Shown here: positions 36,350-44,008 of the stretch, one piece after another
Position numbering within the stretch: the first letter of the stretch is position 1
Layout: each line of letters opens with the position of its first letter
Source of the DNA: Zhongshania sp.
GTDB taxonomy: Bacteria; Pseudomonadota; Gammaproteobacteria; Pseudomonadales; Spongiibacteraceae
Reading direction: 5' to 3'
Assembly (NCBI GenBank): GCA_018066965.1
Contig: JAGPVP010000078.1
Span: 1 to 64,000 of the forward strand
DNA length: 64,000 nucleotides
The notes under the pieces: generated by a model
Seen by the model: the letters and a program-made list of their open reading frames with translations, nothing else
Database searches by the model: none
What the model was told of the DNA's origin: nothing
Position numbers and translations under genes: made by a program

Positions 36350-38451
36350 CAAGAATGATTTCGGTGGCCGCGTTTGCCATAGGCGCAACGGTAGTGCTCT
36401 GGATGGGGGCGGCTTTTGTTGCTGGCAATATGCTCGCGCTGGGCGTCACGGTATTGATCGCCGTGGCCTATACAGTGGGGTTTGTTGAGCTTCTGCGTTA
36501 TCAGCAGGCGAGCACAGCGTTGAGTGCGGCGATCGCAAACGTGGACAACTCTCTGCAGGATATAGAGAGCTGGTTGGCTGAGCTGCCTAGCAGCCTGCGC
36601 AATGCCGTGCGCCAGCGTGTACAGGGCGAATATATCGGTTTACCCGCGCCGGTGTTGAGCCCCTATATCATTGGTTTGCTAGTGATGCTGGGCCTGCTCG
36701 GCACCTTCATCGGCATGGTCGCCACGCTAAAAGGCGCGGTGGTAGCGCTAGAGGGTACGAATGAATTAGAGGCGGTGCGAGCGGGCTTGGCCGAACCAAT
36801 TAAGGGTTTGGGCTTGGCCTTTGCGACCTCGGTGGCGGGGGTGTGTGCCTCGGCGATGCTAGGCTTGATTTCAACCCTAAGTCGCCGCGAGCGGCTATTG
36901 GTGTCTCGTCAGCTCGACACCAGTATGAGCACGGTACTCAAACCTTTTTCTTTGAGCCAGCAGCGTCGTCAAAGTTATCAGGCTATGCAGTCGCAGGCCG
37001 AGGCACTGCCTGTTGTTGCGCAACAGCTCACATTACTGGCTGATCGTTTAGGGCGTATGGGCGACGACATGGCGGCGACTCTTATGCGTAACCAGGAGCA
37101 GTTTCACGCTGCGGCGCAAGGTCAATTTCAAGCGCTGGCTGAATCCGTGGACGCGTCCTTAAAGCAAAGCTTGGCCGACAGCGGCCGTATTGCCGGCGAG
37201 AATATAGCGCCGGTCATTTCCCGTTTTGTCAGCGATATACGCGATGATATGAAAGCCAGTCAGCAACAATTACACAGCGCGGCAGCGGCGCATTTGCAGA
37301 GTTTAGACGAGCGCTACGCCAGCACATCAGACGATTTTACCCGCGCTTGGCAAGGCGCAGTGACTGCGCAACAGGCGGGCAGTGAGTCATTACTATCAAC
37401 AATGGATCAGCGCTTCAGCGAGCTACTTGCGCAATTCGCCAACAGTTCACAGGCTATGGTCGGCAGTTTTAATTCCCTCAGCGACGACTGGTTAGAGAAA
37501 CAGCAGTCCGCCGAGCAGGCGCGTCTTGCTAATTGGTCTACCGTGTTTGAACAAAGTGCGGATTTGCTGCAAAGCAATGCCGAGGCCTTAACGAGTAATG
37601 CTCGCGCCGGTAGCCAAGAGCTGATAGCAGAGTTCAGCAAATTAGTGGCGGCCTCTGAGGAGTTGGTTGCGGCCCGCGCGCAAAGCGAAAGTAGTTGGCT
37701 AGATAGTTATCAGGCGCGCATGAGCGAGATGACGGCGGCCATAAAATCAGAATTGCAAAGCCTATATACCTTGGAAGAACAGCGCGGCGACGCGGCGGTA
37801 AACCGGTTGAATGAATTACAGGCTGCTGTTGCCGAACACCTGGCCAGTTTGGCACATGCGATTGAAGAGCCGATGGGGCGCCTTATCGAGTCGGCCTCTG
37901 AAACTCCGCGCATTGCCGCTGAAATCATGACCAAATTACGCGCCGAAATGAATGAAAATATCGAGCGTGACAATAGCCTGCTCGACGAGCGTCGCGAGTT
38001 GATGAGCCAGTTAAATGCCTTGTCGGAGTCTTTGCAGGTGTCGGCGGCAGGGCAACGCGAGGCGGTAGAAAGTATCCTCGGCAATTCCTCAGAATTGCTT
38101 GCGACTATCAGCCAAGGGTTTGCTGACAGCGTCAATACTGAATCTAGCAAGCTGTCTGATATCGTTGCCCATTTCGAGGGAAGTAGTGCAGAGCTGGCGA
38201 GTTTGGGTGATGCCTTTGCTACAGCCGTTAGTCAGTTCAGCGAGGCAAACGGCAGTTTGATCGAGACCTTGCTCAAAGTGGATTCGGACTTGCAGGGCAG
38301 TGGTGAGCGCAGCGACGAGCAAATGGCGTACTACGTTGCGCAGGCGCGGGAAATTATTGACCACAATATGTTGTCTCATCAGGAAATCATGAACCAACTG
38401 CAGAGTCTGGCTAAAGGCGTTGTGGATTCTCGTGAGGAAGCGTCGGCATGA
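36346..38451 (+). CDS. MotA/TolQ/ExbB-like channel with long coiled-coil tail (DUF802), ZorA-like
   Basis: 701 residues. Four membrane helices (about 5-25, 30-50, 106-128, 153-178). TM3 has MLGLLGTFIGMVATLKG and TM4 LGLAFATSVAG, placing Thr 120 and Thr 161 where proton-channel families keep hydroxyl residues. Residues 185-690 are a long, mainly coiled-coil, Gln/Ala/Ser/Glu-rich tail with repeated segments (DUF802-type), comparable in plan to the ZorA tail. It should form a pentameric stator-like channel in the inner membrane with the OmpA-domain partner encoded next. Overlaps both neighbours by four bases. Confidence 0.82.
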   Translation: MTRMISVAAFAIGATVVLWMGAAFVAGNMLALGVTVLIAVAYTVGFVELLRYQQASTALSAAIANVDNSLQDIESWLAELPSSLRNAVRQRVQGEYIGLPAPVLSPYIIGLLVMLGLLGTFIGMVATLKGAVVALEGTNELEAVRAGLAEPIKGLGLAFATSVAGVCASAMLGLISTLSRRERLLVSRQLDTSMSTVLKPFSLSQQRRQSYQAMQSQAEALPVVAQQLTLLADRLGRMGDDMAATLMRNQEQFHAAAQGQFQALAESVDASLKQSLADSGRIAGENIAPVISRFVSDIRDDMKASQQQLHSAAAAHLQSLDERYASTSDDFTRAWQGAVTAQQAGSESLLSTMDQRFSELLAQFANSSQAMVGSFNSLSDDWLEKQQSAEQARLANWSTVFEQSADLLQSNAEALTSNARAGSQELIAEFSKLVAASEELVAARAQSESSWLDSYQARMSEMTAAIKSELQSLYTLEEQRGDAAVNRLNELQAAVAEHLASLAHAIEEPMGRLIESASETPRIAAEIMTKLRAEMNENIERDNSLLDERRELMSQLNALSESLQVSAAGQREAVESILGNSSELLATISQGFADSVNTESSKLSDIVAHFEGSSAELASLGDAFATAVSQFSEANGSLIETLLKVDSDLQGSGERSDEQMAYYVAQAREIIDHNMLSHQEIMNQLQSLAKGVVDSREEASA

Positions 38452-39095
38452 GTGTGTCGGAACTGGATAATGGCTTAGATCAAGAACCGCCAATTTGGGC
38501 GATTTTCGGCGACCTAATGACCGGGCTGGTCGGCGTGTTTGTTTTGCTACTGGTGTGGGCGCTGGGTTTTCAACTTGAGTTATCGCAGACCCTAGAGAAA
38601 GAAATTCAAAAACGAGAAGTCGCTGAGCAACGCCGTTTGGCCCTGGAGCAGGCTTTGGCTGACCCTCTTGCTGCCGGCCGAGTCACCCTGCGGGATGGCA
38701 AAATTGGTATCAGTGGCAACGTTTTGTTTTCTTTAAATTCCGCCGAATTGCAGGACGAAGGCCGAGAACTTTTGCATACCCTGCGAGCGCCCCTGCAAGT
38801 GTATCTTGGTGACAATGAGCAATTGCTTATGGTCAGCGGTTTCACCGATGATCTCCCCATTCAAAAAGGCAATTTACATTTTCGCGATAATTGGGAGTTG
38901 TCTGCTCAGCGGGCGCTTACCGTCACCCGCGCACTTATCGAAGAGGGCATGCCCGCAGATATGGTGTTTGCCGCCGCCTTTGGCGCGCAGCAGCCGGTGG
39001 TGGAAAATAATGATGCTGATAGCCGCTCGCAAAATCGTCGCGTAGAAATGGCGCCAGTGCCACGGGCGCAAGCGGCAGCAGAAAAGGCACCATAA
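38448..39095 (+). CDS. OmpA/MotB-domain partner of the channel, ZorB-like
   Basis: 215 residues. One N-terminal helix, WAIFGDLMTGLVGVFVLLLV, with Asp 22 where MotB, ExbD and ZorB carry the proton-accepting Asp. A short coiled coil (about 45-70) joins a C-terminal OmpA-type peptidoglycan-binding domain: ISGNVLFSLNSAELQDEGRE, VSGFTDDLPI, NWELSAQRALTVTRALIE, SQNRRVEM. This is the plan of ZorB. Predicted to dimerise in the centre of the channel and hold on to the cell wall. Confidence 0.85.
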   Translation: MSVSELDNGLDQEPPIWAIFGDLMTGLVGVFVLLLVWALGFQLELSQTLEKEIQKREVAEQRRLALEQALADPLAAGRVTLRDGKIGISGNVLFSLNSAELQDEGRELLHTLRAPLQVYLGDNEQLLMVSGFTDDLPIQKGNLHFRDNWELSAQRALTVTRALIEEGMPADMVFAAAFGAQQPVVENNDADSRSQNRRVEMAPVPRAQAAAEKAP

Positions 39096-39098
39096 GCT

Positions 39099-39893
39099 AT
39101 GCTGGCAGATTTACAGCGGGATATAGCGCTCTTGCGTGAAGAGAAGGGCCATCTCTACGATCCCGCGCGTTTCCGCTTTATTGAATCTATGTCTGAGCGG
39201 GCGGCTGGTTTGCGCGCACCTGCACAAGAGATTCTGCAAACAAAAATTGCCGATGCCTTAGCGCGCTATCGAATTGATCAAGAGGCTAAGGCGCAGCGCA
39301 TAGCGACGTCACTGGCCGAACTTGGTGAGCGTGATCGCGCATTGGCCGAGGCGCTGTTAAACAATGGCGATGAGTTCGTTTTTAAAAAATTACTTCTCAC
39401 TCATCAAAACAATACGCGCCCAAGCGATAAGGCTATTGCCCAAGTAATGGCCCTGCGGGAATTGCTGGATGAGAAACCCGTGACCAGTGATGCGTCGGCG
39501 TCTGCCTTAGAGCGGCAATTGCGGGAACAAGAAAGTCAAAGCTTGAGCGGTGCGGCCTACACCGCCGATATAGCGCTTAGCCAAGGTGATGCCGAGCCGA
39601 TGCCGGATCAGCGGCCCTTGCAGGCCAGCCAGAAAATGCAGGTTTTTCAGCAGCGCAGTGCAATCGCCAAGCGGGTCGAAATCGCAATACAGCAAGGGCC
39701 TGAAAGCCCAGGGCCACTGAACCCACAGATGCTCGCGCTGAAAGCCTTAACGGCCATGCGCGATTTGTCGCCACAATATTTACATCGCTATGTGAATTAT
39801 CTGGATGCGCTGTTCTGGATTGATCACGTTACCGAGCGACCAGAACCGGCAAAGCCCGCTAAAAAAACGCGAAAAACCACTCGAAAAAAATAG
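39099..39893 (+). CDS. DUF2894 family protein (motor-operon gene 4)
   Basis: 264 residues, cytosolic and helical, ending in a Lys-rich tail (AKKTRKTTRKK). The PARFRFIESMSERAAGL start, central QHSL-free acidic linker and C-terminal NPQMLALKALTAMRDLSP / YLDALFWIDHV motif fit DUF2894, known to co-occur with DUF3348/DUF802/OmpA. Starts 3 bp after the OmpA gene, so same operon. Its last 126 bases are duplicated downstream (40555 on), but this copy is intact. Confidence 0.75.
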   Translation: MLADLQRDIALLREEKGHLYDPARFRFIESMSERAAGLRAPAQEILQTKIADALARYRIDQEAKAQRIATSLAELGERDRALAEALLNNGDEFVFKKLLLTHQNNTRPSDKAIAQVMALRELLDEKPVTSDASASALERQLREQESQSLSGAAYTADIALSQGDAEPMPDQRPLQASQKMQVFQQRSAIAKRVEIAIQQGPESPGPLNPQMLALKALTAMRDLSPQYLHRYVNYLDALFWIDHVTERPEPAKPAKKTRKTTRKK

Positions 39894-39963
39894 AGTAAGA
39901 TTCTTTATAAGCTGGGAAAGTGTCTGAGAAAATTTGTGTGTTTGAGGGAGTAGTCGCAATAGT
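39768..39963 (+). repeat. Direct repeat copy 1 (3' end of DUF2894 gene)
   Basis: About 196 bp covering the last codons of the DUF2894 gene and 70 bp after it. Repeated with about a dozen substitutions and one A-run indel at 40555-40749. The two copies flank the BrnT/BrnA module. Confidence 0.88.
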
Positions 39964-40018
39964 AGATAGGCACCGTTTTAACAGGTTAAGGCATTTGAAC
40001 GGTATCGTGCAGGCCCCC

Positions 40019-40046
40019 TTGACTGTAAATACAATGTAGTTACACT
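40019..40046 (+). promoter_or_regulatory. Putative brnTA promoter
   Basis: -35 TTGACT (40019-40024), 16-bp spacer, -10-like TACACT (40041-40046). TGTAAATACA and TGTAGTTACA in the spacer form near-palindromic half-sites, a plausible autoregulation site for the antitoxin. Confidence 0.5.
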
Positions 40047-40061
40047 TTAGACACGTCTCAT

Positions 40062-40346
40062 CTACGATTTGAATGGGATCCTCGCAAGGATGCCGCTAAT
40101 GTCAAAAAGCACGGTATCCCATTCGATGAGGCTAAAACCGTCTTTACTGACGAGTTCGCCCGTCTTATCGCGAATCCAGACCATTCAGACGCCGAAGATC
40201 GATTTATTTTACTTGGAACAAGTATTCATTCTCGTCTATTGGTCGTCTGCCACTGCGTAAGAACGGGCGAATTTATTCGTATTATCTCCGCTCGAAAGGC
40301 AGACAAAACAGAACGGAAAGTTTATGAGGGTGTTAAAAATGCGTGA
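40062..40346 (+). pseudogene. brnT: BrnT-family toxin lacking a recognisable start codon
   Basis: The frame from CTA 40062 reads LRFEWDPRKDAANVKKHGI and on through FDEAKTVFTDEF, EDRFILLGTSIHSRLLVV, IRIISARKADKTERKVYE, a full-length BrnT RNase-toxin. All family motifs are intact and the frame is open, but no ATG, GTG or TTG lies between the in-frame TAA upstream and residue 60 or so; CTA stands where BrnT proteins normally have Met. Either initiation is at a rare codon (CTA or ACG 40053) or the toxin is silenced by loss of its start. It overlaps the antitoxin gene by 8 bases. Confidence 0.7.
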
Positions 40347-40548
40347 TCGTTATGATTTCTCGAAGTCCAAGCCAAACCCCTATGCCAAAAAGCTAAAAAA
40401 GCAGGTAACCATCCGACTTGATGAAGATACCATCGAGTATTTTAAAGGCTTGGCGGAGGACAAAGGTGTACCCTACCAAAGCCTAATAAATCTTTATCTG
40501 CGTGATTGTGCGCAGTCGCATAAAGAACTTACGATGAAGTGGCAGTAA
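40339..40548 (+). CDS. brnA: BrnA-family antitoxin
   Basis: 69 residues from ATG 40339 (ATG 40324 is also in frame). MRDRYDFSKSKPNPY is the typical BrnA opening; KKQVTIRLDEDTIEYFKGLA and VPYQSLINLYLRDCA form the ribbon-helix-helix/BrnA DNA-binding part. It would neutralise BrnT and repress the operon. Its start lies inside the toxin stop region, the standard BrnTA layout. Confidence 0.82.
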   Translation: MRDRYDFSKSKPNPYAKKLKKQVTIRLDEDTIEYFKGLAEDKGVPYQSLINLYLRDCAQSHKELTMKWQ

Positions 40549-41025
40549 AGATTATCGCCACAACATTTAAATCGCTATGCGAATTACCTAGATGCGCTGT
40601 TCTGGATCGATCACGTTACCGAGCGATCAAAACCGGCAAAACTCGCTAAAAAAACGCGAAAAACCACTCGAAAAAATAGAGTACGATTTTTTATAAGCTG
40701 GGAAAGTGTCTGAGAAAATTTGCGTGTTTGAGGGAGTAGTCGCAATAGTGGTCAGCTGCTGAAGCTGCCAAACTCATATTCGACAGCACGGCGCTCACTA
40801 ATACTGGCGGAATTCACTTAAGTAATTGATTTTTCTTGATAAGCGATTATGCTCATGGCTAAGGGATTCCACATCGAATGCAGGATGCACACAAATGAAA
40901 AAATCATTTCAGACTTACTATCACCCTGATTCAAATAGAATTATCCTGTTTAATCACCTCAGAGCTTAGACTCGTTATGTACACGAGTTATAAAGCGCAA
41001 TGCATTTGAATTTATTGTTAAATGT
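40549..41025. other. Spacer with repeat copy 2 and no supported gene
   Basis: Bases 40555-40749 are the repeat; the rest to 41025 holds only a 24-codon frame (ATG 40894) with no family, and a hairpin ACTCGT...ACGAGT around 40971-40989. Confidence 0.55.
40555..40749 (+). repeat. Direct repeat copy 2 (partial DUF2894 3' end)
   Basis: Begins TCGCCACAA and ends CGCAATAGT like copy 1 at 39768. Translated in the matching frame it gives YLDALFWIDHVTERSKPAK, the DUF2894 C-terminus with changes. It has no start and is a non-functional fragment. Confidence 0.88.
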
Positions 41026-41280
41026 ATGAACTACCTAGCACGTCAGAAAATCGATTTTGGTGTGATCCCAGCTTTGTATATGTTGCCGTCCTTCTATTTT
41101 GGCATGTCGCTTGAAGTAAGCTTGGCATTGTTGATCGGTTTAGGTATTTTGGCTTTCATCATCACGATTACATTTCTGGGCCTTCTTCGTGCCGATGATT
41201 ACGGCTCAAGACATGACTATCCGACATTGGTGGGAATATATCTGAAGTTTCTTGGGCTGCTAATTTGGTTGGCCCGGTGA
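41026..41280 (+). CDS. Small two-helix membrane protein
   Basis: 84 residues with two hydrophobic segments (about 14-30 and 34-54) and a third weaker one at the end. The ATG sits directly after ATTGTTAA, and an attC-like palindrome follows the stop, so it may be a cassette-borne gene. Unknown function. Confidence 0.55.
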   Translation: MNYLARQKIDFGVIPALYMLPSFYFGMSLEVSLALLIGLGILAFIITITFLGLLRADDYGSRHDYPTLVGIYLKFLGLLIWLAR

Positions 41281-41281
41281 A

Positions 41282-41334
41282 TGCATTTAACAATGCCATT
41301 CATGCGACAAGCGCATGATGGCTGGCGTTATGCA
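41282..41334 (+). other. attC-like recombination site candidate
   Basis: An imperfect palindrome between two small genes. Outer core-like sites ATTTAAC (41285-41291) and GTTATGC (41327-41333); inside, GCCA pairs with TGGC and TCATGCG with CGCATGA around a short loop, leaving unpaired bases like attC extrahelical bases. R' differs from GTTRRRY at one position, and at about 53 bp it is short. No integrase is in the window. Confidence 0.4.
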
Positions 41335-41656
41335 CAATGAAGCATTTCCGAGATTTATGAAAAATAGGAATTGCCCTTACTGTCAGGAAGAAACGACATC
41401 TCGTAAAAAACTCGAGCTTCAAGCTCTTTGTATTCCGGGTATCGTGAGTGAGTGTAAAAAATGTCACGCAGTGGTAAGTATAAAGAGTAACGACAACTTA
41501 TTATTGAGTGTCGCGCTGGAAATGCTTGTTTTCGTTCTTGCGATAGCTTCTATCAAACGATTAGGTAGCATTTGGTGGGGATTAGCGCTATTCGTTTTTT
41601 GGCGCTTATCAAGATTGCTAGCAAAATCAAACGCTCAGTTGGAGTACATACGGTAA
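41315..41656 (+). CDS. Zinc-ribbon membrane protein of unknown function
   Basis: 113 residues at most; ATG 41332 or 41357 may be the true start because the first codons lie inside the attC-like site. NCPYCQEETTSRKK and ECKKCHAVV supply two CxxC knuckles of a zinc ribbon, followed by two hydrophobic segments (about 65-83 and 90-105). Similar in plan to short cassette proteins. No function assigned. Confidence 0.55.
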   Translation: MMAGVMHNEAFPRFMKNRNCPYCQEETTSRKKLELQALCIPGIVSECKKCHAVVSIKSNDNLLLSVALEMLVFVLAIASIKRLGSIWWGLALFVFWRLSRLLAKSNAQLEYIR

Positions 41657-41701
41657 TGCATAAGAAAAAGCTGCACGCGGAAACATTTTAATACGCTCAT
41701 T

Positions 41702-41902
41702 TTGGTCATACCGCTTCGCTTCATTTTTTCACAAAAATGTAGTAGAAGAAAACTCACTCTAACATGTTGCGGTGTGGGTGATATTAAGCAAGGTAAAGTC
41801 AGCGGTATAACATTAATGGAAGCAGCTGCTCAAGCGGGGATAGAACTTGCACGCGAAGAGTTAAAAATAATTCATTCTCGCCAAACTTATCCTCTGTTCT
41901 GA
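41702..41902 (+). CDS. Uncertain short frame
   Basis: 66 codons from TTG. The C-terminal half (KVSGITLMEAAAQAGIELA) reads as a plausible amphipathic helix, but there is no clear ribosome site and the first half is atypical. Could be the tail of a degraded gene before the LysR gene. Confidence 0.2.
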   Translation: MVIPLRFIFSQKCSRRKLTLTCCGVGDIKQGKVSGITLMEAAAQAGIELAREELKIIHSRQTYPLF

Positions 41903-41934
41903 ATTGCTTCTGAGTCAGTTTTTATAGGCGACCC

Positions 41935-42846
41935 ATGAATATCGATGCTACTCATATTAAAGATCTTCAAATATTGCTTGCTGTTGTTGAGGCAAACGGC
42001 ATCGCCAATGCGCGGGCTATTTTAAATAAAGATGCGTCCACTATCAGTAGGGCGATTAGCTCACTTGAAATCCGGCTTGGTTTGAAGCTTTGTGAACGAG
42101 GTCGGCAAGGCTTTTGTTTGACGCAGGAAGGTGAGGTATTAGTAGATGAAACCCTGAAGCTATTTTCATCTTTCCGAACATTTGAGCATCGTATTGAAAC
42201 GATGAATGGCAAAGGAACCGGGCGGTTGGGAATCGGTATTATTGATAATCTTATTACCGATAGCCAATGTACATTGGACAAAGCGATTGGCGAAATATCC
42301 AACTACTTTCAGGGTCGTGTACACATAGATTTGATTGTAAAGAATCCCTATGATTTAGAGACGCATTTATTAGATAAACGTATCGATATTGCCTTAGGAA
42401 TATTTGAAAGTCGACACGATTCTATCTGTTATATCCCCTTGTATCAGGAGACGGACTATCTTTACTGTGCTACGGACAGCGCTGTTGCTCAGTTGTTGCG
42501 CGATAACGCTGCTGAAGCGAATGTGGTGACCTGCCTCAAAGCTCAGAAGTTTGCTGCTCGTACATTTCTCAATAAAACGGATGTGCAAGATGCAGGCTTT
42601 CAAGTATCAGGTGAAATTAGTTTTACCTCTAATCTTGAGGCGATTGCCTTTATGCTCCTCTCTGGTCAATTTATTGGCTTTCTTCCCAGTCATTATGCGC
42701 AACGCCATATAGATGCTGGTAGGTTGCAGCCGATACTGCCCAGTGCGATTAGTCGAACTTCAAACATTGAGCTCGCGCATCGAAAAGGGGAAGAGAAAAC
42801 ACGCAAAATTATGGCTAACTCTCTGAGAATCTTTAAAAATAATTAA
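41935..42846 (+). CDS. LysR-family transcriptional regulator
   Basis: 303 residues. N-terminal winged helix with LLAVVEANGIANARAILN and STISRAISSLEIRLGLKLCE; C-terminal periplasmic-binding-like effector domain (about 90-300). Located 103 bp before the binding-protein gene in the same direction, so it probably controls the two following genes. Effector unknown; a nitrogen compound would suit the context. Confidence 0.9.
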   Translation: MNIDATHIKDLQILLAVVEANGIANARAILNKDASTISRAISSLEIRLGLKLCERGRQGFCLTQEGEVLVDETLKLFSSFRTFEHRIETMNGKGTGRLGIGIIDNLITDSQCTLDKAIGEISNYFQGRVHIDLIVKNPYDLETHLLDKRIDIALGIFESRHDSICYIPLYQETDYLYCATDSAVAQLLRDNAAEANVVTCLKAQKFAARTFLNKTDVQDAGFQVSGEISFTSNLEAIAFMLLSGQFIGFLPSHYAQRHIDAGRLQPILPSAISRTSNIELAHRKGEEKTRKIMANSLRIFKNN

Positions 42847-42949
42847 ACGTGCATTTTTTGCATGCAAACTTGCTGAAATAATCATTTTCCCCGTGCTGCC
42901 ATCTGTTTACTCTGAAACTTCATGTAAAACCTAACTCAAAGGTGTCTGT

Positions 42950-44008
42950 ATGCTGAAGTTCTCATCTGGTGCCCGTCTGGCGTCCTTATTTCTTGTCTGC
43001 CTTGTTTGTTCCGGGCAGGCTGCAGCCAAAGAAACGTACAAAATCGCATGGACTATTTACGCGGGAACTATGCCATTGGGTTATGCCCAGGATCATGGGA
43101 TACTAAAAAAATGGGGTGATAAATACGGGTTTGATCTGGAGGCCATGCAGTTGAATGACTACATGGAGGCTCAGACACAATTCACCGCAGGGCAATTTGC
43201 GGGTACTGTCGCTATTACGTTGGATGCACTCACGATACCTGCGAGTTCTGGTGTCGATACCAGTGTTGTTGTACCACTGAGTACATCAGTGGGAAGCGAT
43301 GGCATTATTATTCGCGGTAAAGAAAAAGGCCTTGTCGATTTAAAAAATAAATCGATTAATTTGGTTGAGCTTTCCGGGTCTCATTACATGTTGGTTAGGG
43401 CGTTAGAATCAGTTGGATTAACAGAAAAAGACGTAAATATTGTTAATACATCTGATAGTGATATAGGTGCAATTTTTAGCGATAAATCAGCACAGGTTGT
43501 TGCAACGTGGAAGCCACAATTGAGTGAAATTCTCAAGCAATATCCAGACACCAGTCTCGTATTTGATACGTCGGATATACCCGGTGAAATTGTTGATGGG
43601 TTAATTGTTCACACTGAAACTTTGAAGCAAGAGCCGAATCTTGGCAAAGCCATTGCTGGAGCTTGGTTTGAAGCCGTAGCGCTGCTGTCGGAATCTCATC
43701 CGGAGCACCAACAACTTATCAAATATATGGCTGAGCAGTTAAATACCACGGAAGCGGATATTAAGTCACAGCTATCGACTATCGAGTTTTTTACTCCCCA
43801 GTCTGGCATTGAATACATAACGTCCGCATCGTTTAAAACCAAAATGCAACAAATCAGCGAATTTGCTTTTGCTCATGGATTGTTGGGTGAACGTGCTCCA
43901 AGCGCTGACCACATAGGTATTGTTGCGGGTGATCGTAAGGTAATCGGAAATAAAGACAATGTAAAATTGCGCTTCCCAAGCGAATGGCTCAATGGAGTCG
44001 CGCAATGA
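42950..44008 (+). CDS. ABC transporter substrate-binding protein, NMT1/TauA/SsuA type (orphan)
   Basis: 352 residues with a signal peptide (about 1-25, ending AAAKE). KIAWTIYAGTMPLGYAQDHG, VDLKNKSINLVELSG and SAQVVATWKPQLSEIL match the two-lobed family that binds taurine, nitrate, pyrimidine precursors or urea-related compounds. No permease or ATPase gene is in this window, so it depends on components elsewhere or has a sensing role. The stop overlaps the start of the cysteine hydrolase by ATGA. Confidence 0.87.
   Translation: MLKFSSGARLASLFLVCLVCSGQAAAKETYKIAWTIYAGTMPLGYAQDHGILKKWGDKYGFDLEAMQLNDYMEAQTQFTAGQFAGTVAITLDALTIPASSGVDTSVVVPLSTSVGSDGIIIRGKEKGLVDLKNKSINLVELSGSHYMLVRALESVGLTEKDVNIVNTSDSDIGAIFSDKSAQVVATWKPQLSEILKQYPDTSLVFDTSDIPGEIVDGLIVHTETLKQEPNLGKAIAGAWFEAVALLSESHPEHQQLIKYMAEQLNTTEADIKSQLSTIEFFTPQSGIEYITSASFKTKMQQISEFAFAHGLLGERAPSADHIGIVAGDRKVIGNKDNVKLRFPSEWLNGVAQ

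Noticed and set aside
35558-39893. A true Zorya defence system
   Set aside because: No ZorC, ZorD helicase or ZorE nuclease lies next to the channel pair; neighbours are DUF3348 and DUF2894. Only the motor part is similar.
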